Shown piece by piece: positions 63,666 to 64,000 of a DNA stretch of 64,000 bases (positions are counted from its first letter, which is position 1; the number at the start of each line of letters is the position of its first letter). The DNA comes from Bradyrhizobium sp. BRP22 (GTDB lineage Bacteria; Pseudomonadota; Alphaproteobacteria; Rhizobiales; Xanthobacteraceae). The DNA lies in the NCBI RefSeq assembly GCF_020194175.1, contig NZ_JADYVX010000018.1:62001-126000 (forward strand), read 5' to 3'. The notes beneath the pieces are model-generated. The model had not been told where the DNA came from, made no database searches, and saw only the letters and a program-made list of their open reading frames with translations. Made by a program: the position numbers and the translations under genes.

Positions 63666-64000
63666 CTACAGATCCAGTTCCTTGTACTTCCGGAAGATGC
63701 CCTGCTCGTTGAACGGAATCCGCCGTTCGCTCGAAAGATAGGTCTTGAGATTCGGCCGCTCGGCGACGCGGTCGCGTAATTCGATCAGGCGGGGAATGTT
63801 CTTCTCGAACGCCTGCATGTGCTTCGGGAAGGCGTAGCGCAGGCCCTCGACGATCTGGAACAGCGAGAAATCGACATAGGTCACGCGGCGGCCGGTGACG
63901 TAAGCGCCGCCATTCGCCTCCACGATGTCTTCGAAATAGCCAAGATATTTCGGCACCCGCTCCTTCCAGAACTCCGCGGTGCGCTTCTTCGCCGGCGCCT
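63666..64000 (-). CDS. glutathione S-transferase family protein, partial
   Basis: The 3' end of a gene entering from beyond the window. The frame reads AKKRTAEFWKERVPKYLGYF, VTGRRVTYVDFSLFQIVEGL and NLKTYLSSERRIPF: the all-alpha C-terminal GST domain with the conserved VTYVDF capping motif. The N-terminal thioredoxin-like domain lies outside. Confidence 0.85.
   Translation of the reverse strand, partial: APAKKRTAEFWKERVPKYLGYFEDIVEANGGAYVTGRRVTYVDFSLFQIVEGLRYAFPKHMQAFEKNIPRLIELRDRVAERPNLKTYLSSERRIPFNEQGIFRKYKELDL

Noticed and set aside
1..64000. tRNA, rRNA and CRISPR arrays
   Set aside because: No cloverleaf with GGTTCGA-type T-arm and matching acceptor, no rRNA sequence and no regularly spaced repeats were seen anywhere in the window.

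Overview
The window looks like the edge of a symbiosis island in a Bradyrhizobium close to B. elkanii. The main reason is a complete operon at 17.1-25.2 kb that matches the rhizobitoxine genes rtxACDEFG in gene order and domain content. Supporting signs are a NifA/sigma54 promoter, FixK boxes with a FixK1-like regulator, a tts box in front of a candidate type III effector, two cobalamin riboswitches, two alpha-r8 (MmgR)-type sRNA loci and many IS remnants. From about 52.6 kb rightward the genes are compact and mostly intact, typical of a Bradyrhizobium core chromosome. The change falls at a P4-type integrase with an excisionase-like gene beside it. Identifications come from reading the sequence; no database search was run.

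Left part (0-8 kb): a PrnB-like heme enzyme gene, a NifA-type promoter now facing a dead IS3 fragment, a lone transposase-like HTH gene, and two nearly adjacent insertion sequences. One is an IS630 element sitting inside an alpha-r8 sRNA gene. The other is an IS21 element with a 7-bp target duplication and a frameshifted istA. At 8.4-14.5 kb a riboswitch-led cobalamin operon is decaying: cobG, cobH, cobI, cobE, cbiM and cobF look intact, cobJ is wrecked, and a DUF1636 gene is fused to what looks like the last piece of cobN.

Centre (17-33 kb): the rtx operon has translationally coupled genes. Next come a FixK1-like regulator with a perfect FixK box, cspA, and metE under its own cobalamin riboswitch. 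An intact alpha-r8 sRNA copy lies at 32.7 kb. The 33-41 kb stretch is dominated by broken genes: bioB, panD, bioF, a GntR regulator, pabB, pabA and an S9 peptidase. Only bioD and a Dabb-domain gene are clearly intact there.

Right part of the island (41-52.6 kb): a TauE/SafE exporter, a methyltransferase remnant, a candidate type III effector with a tts box, an IS5-like remnant, and a CoA-transferase/citryl-CoA lyase pair with a dead ABC binding-protein gene and an IclR regulator. The xis-like gene and integrase close the region. Core side (52.8-64 kb): a truncated hemoglobin with a divergent NsrR-type repressor and a palindromic operator, a SET-domain protein, and a TetR regulator beside a carotenoid oxygenase. 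A second operon of membrane proteins carries the same promoter/operator block as the oxygenase; in it the septation-protein gene ispZ is split by one amber codon. Class I fumarase, a GFA-family protein and a partial glutathione S-transferase follow.
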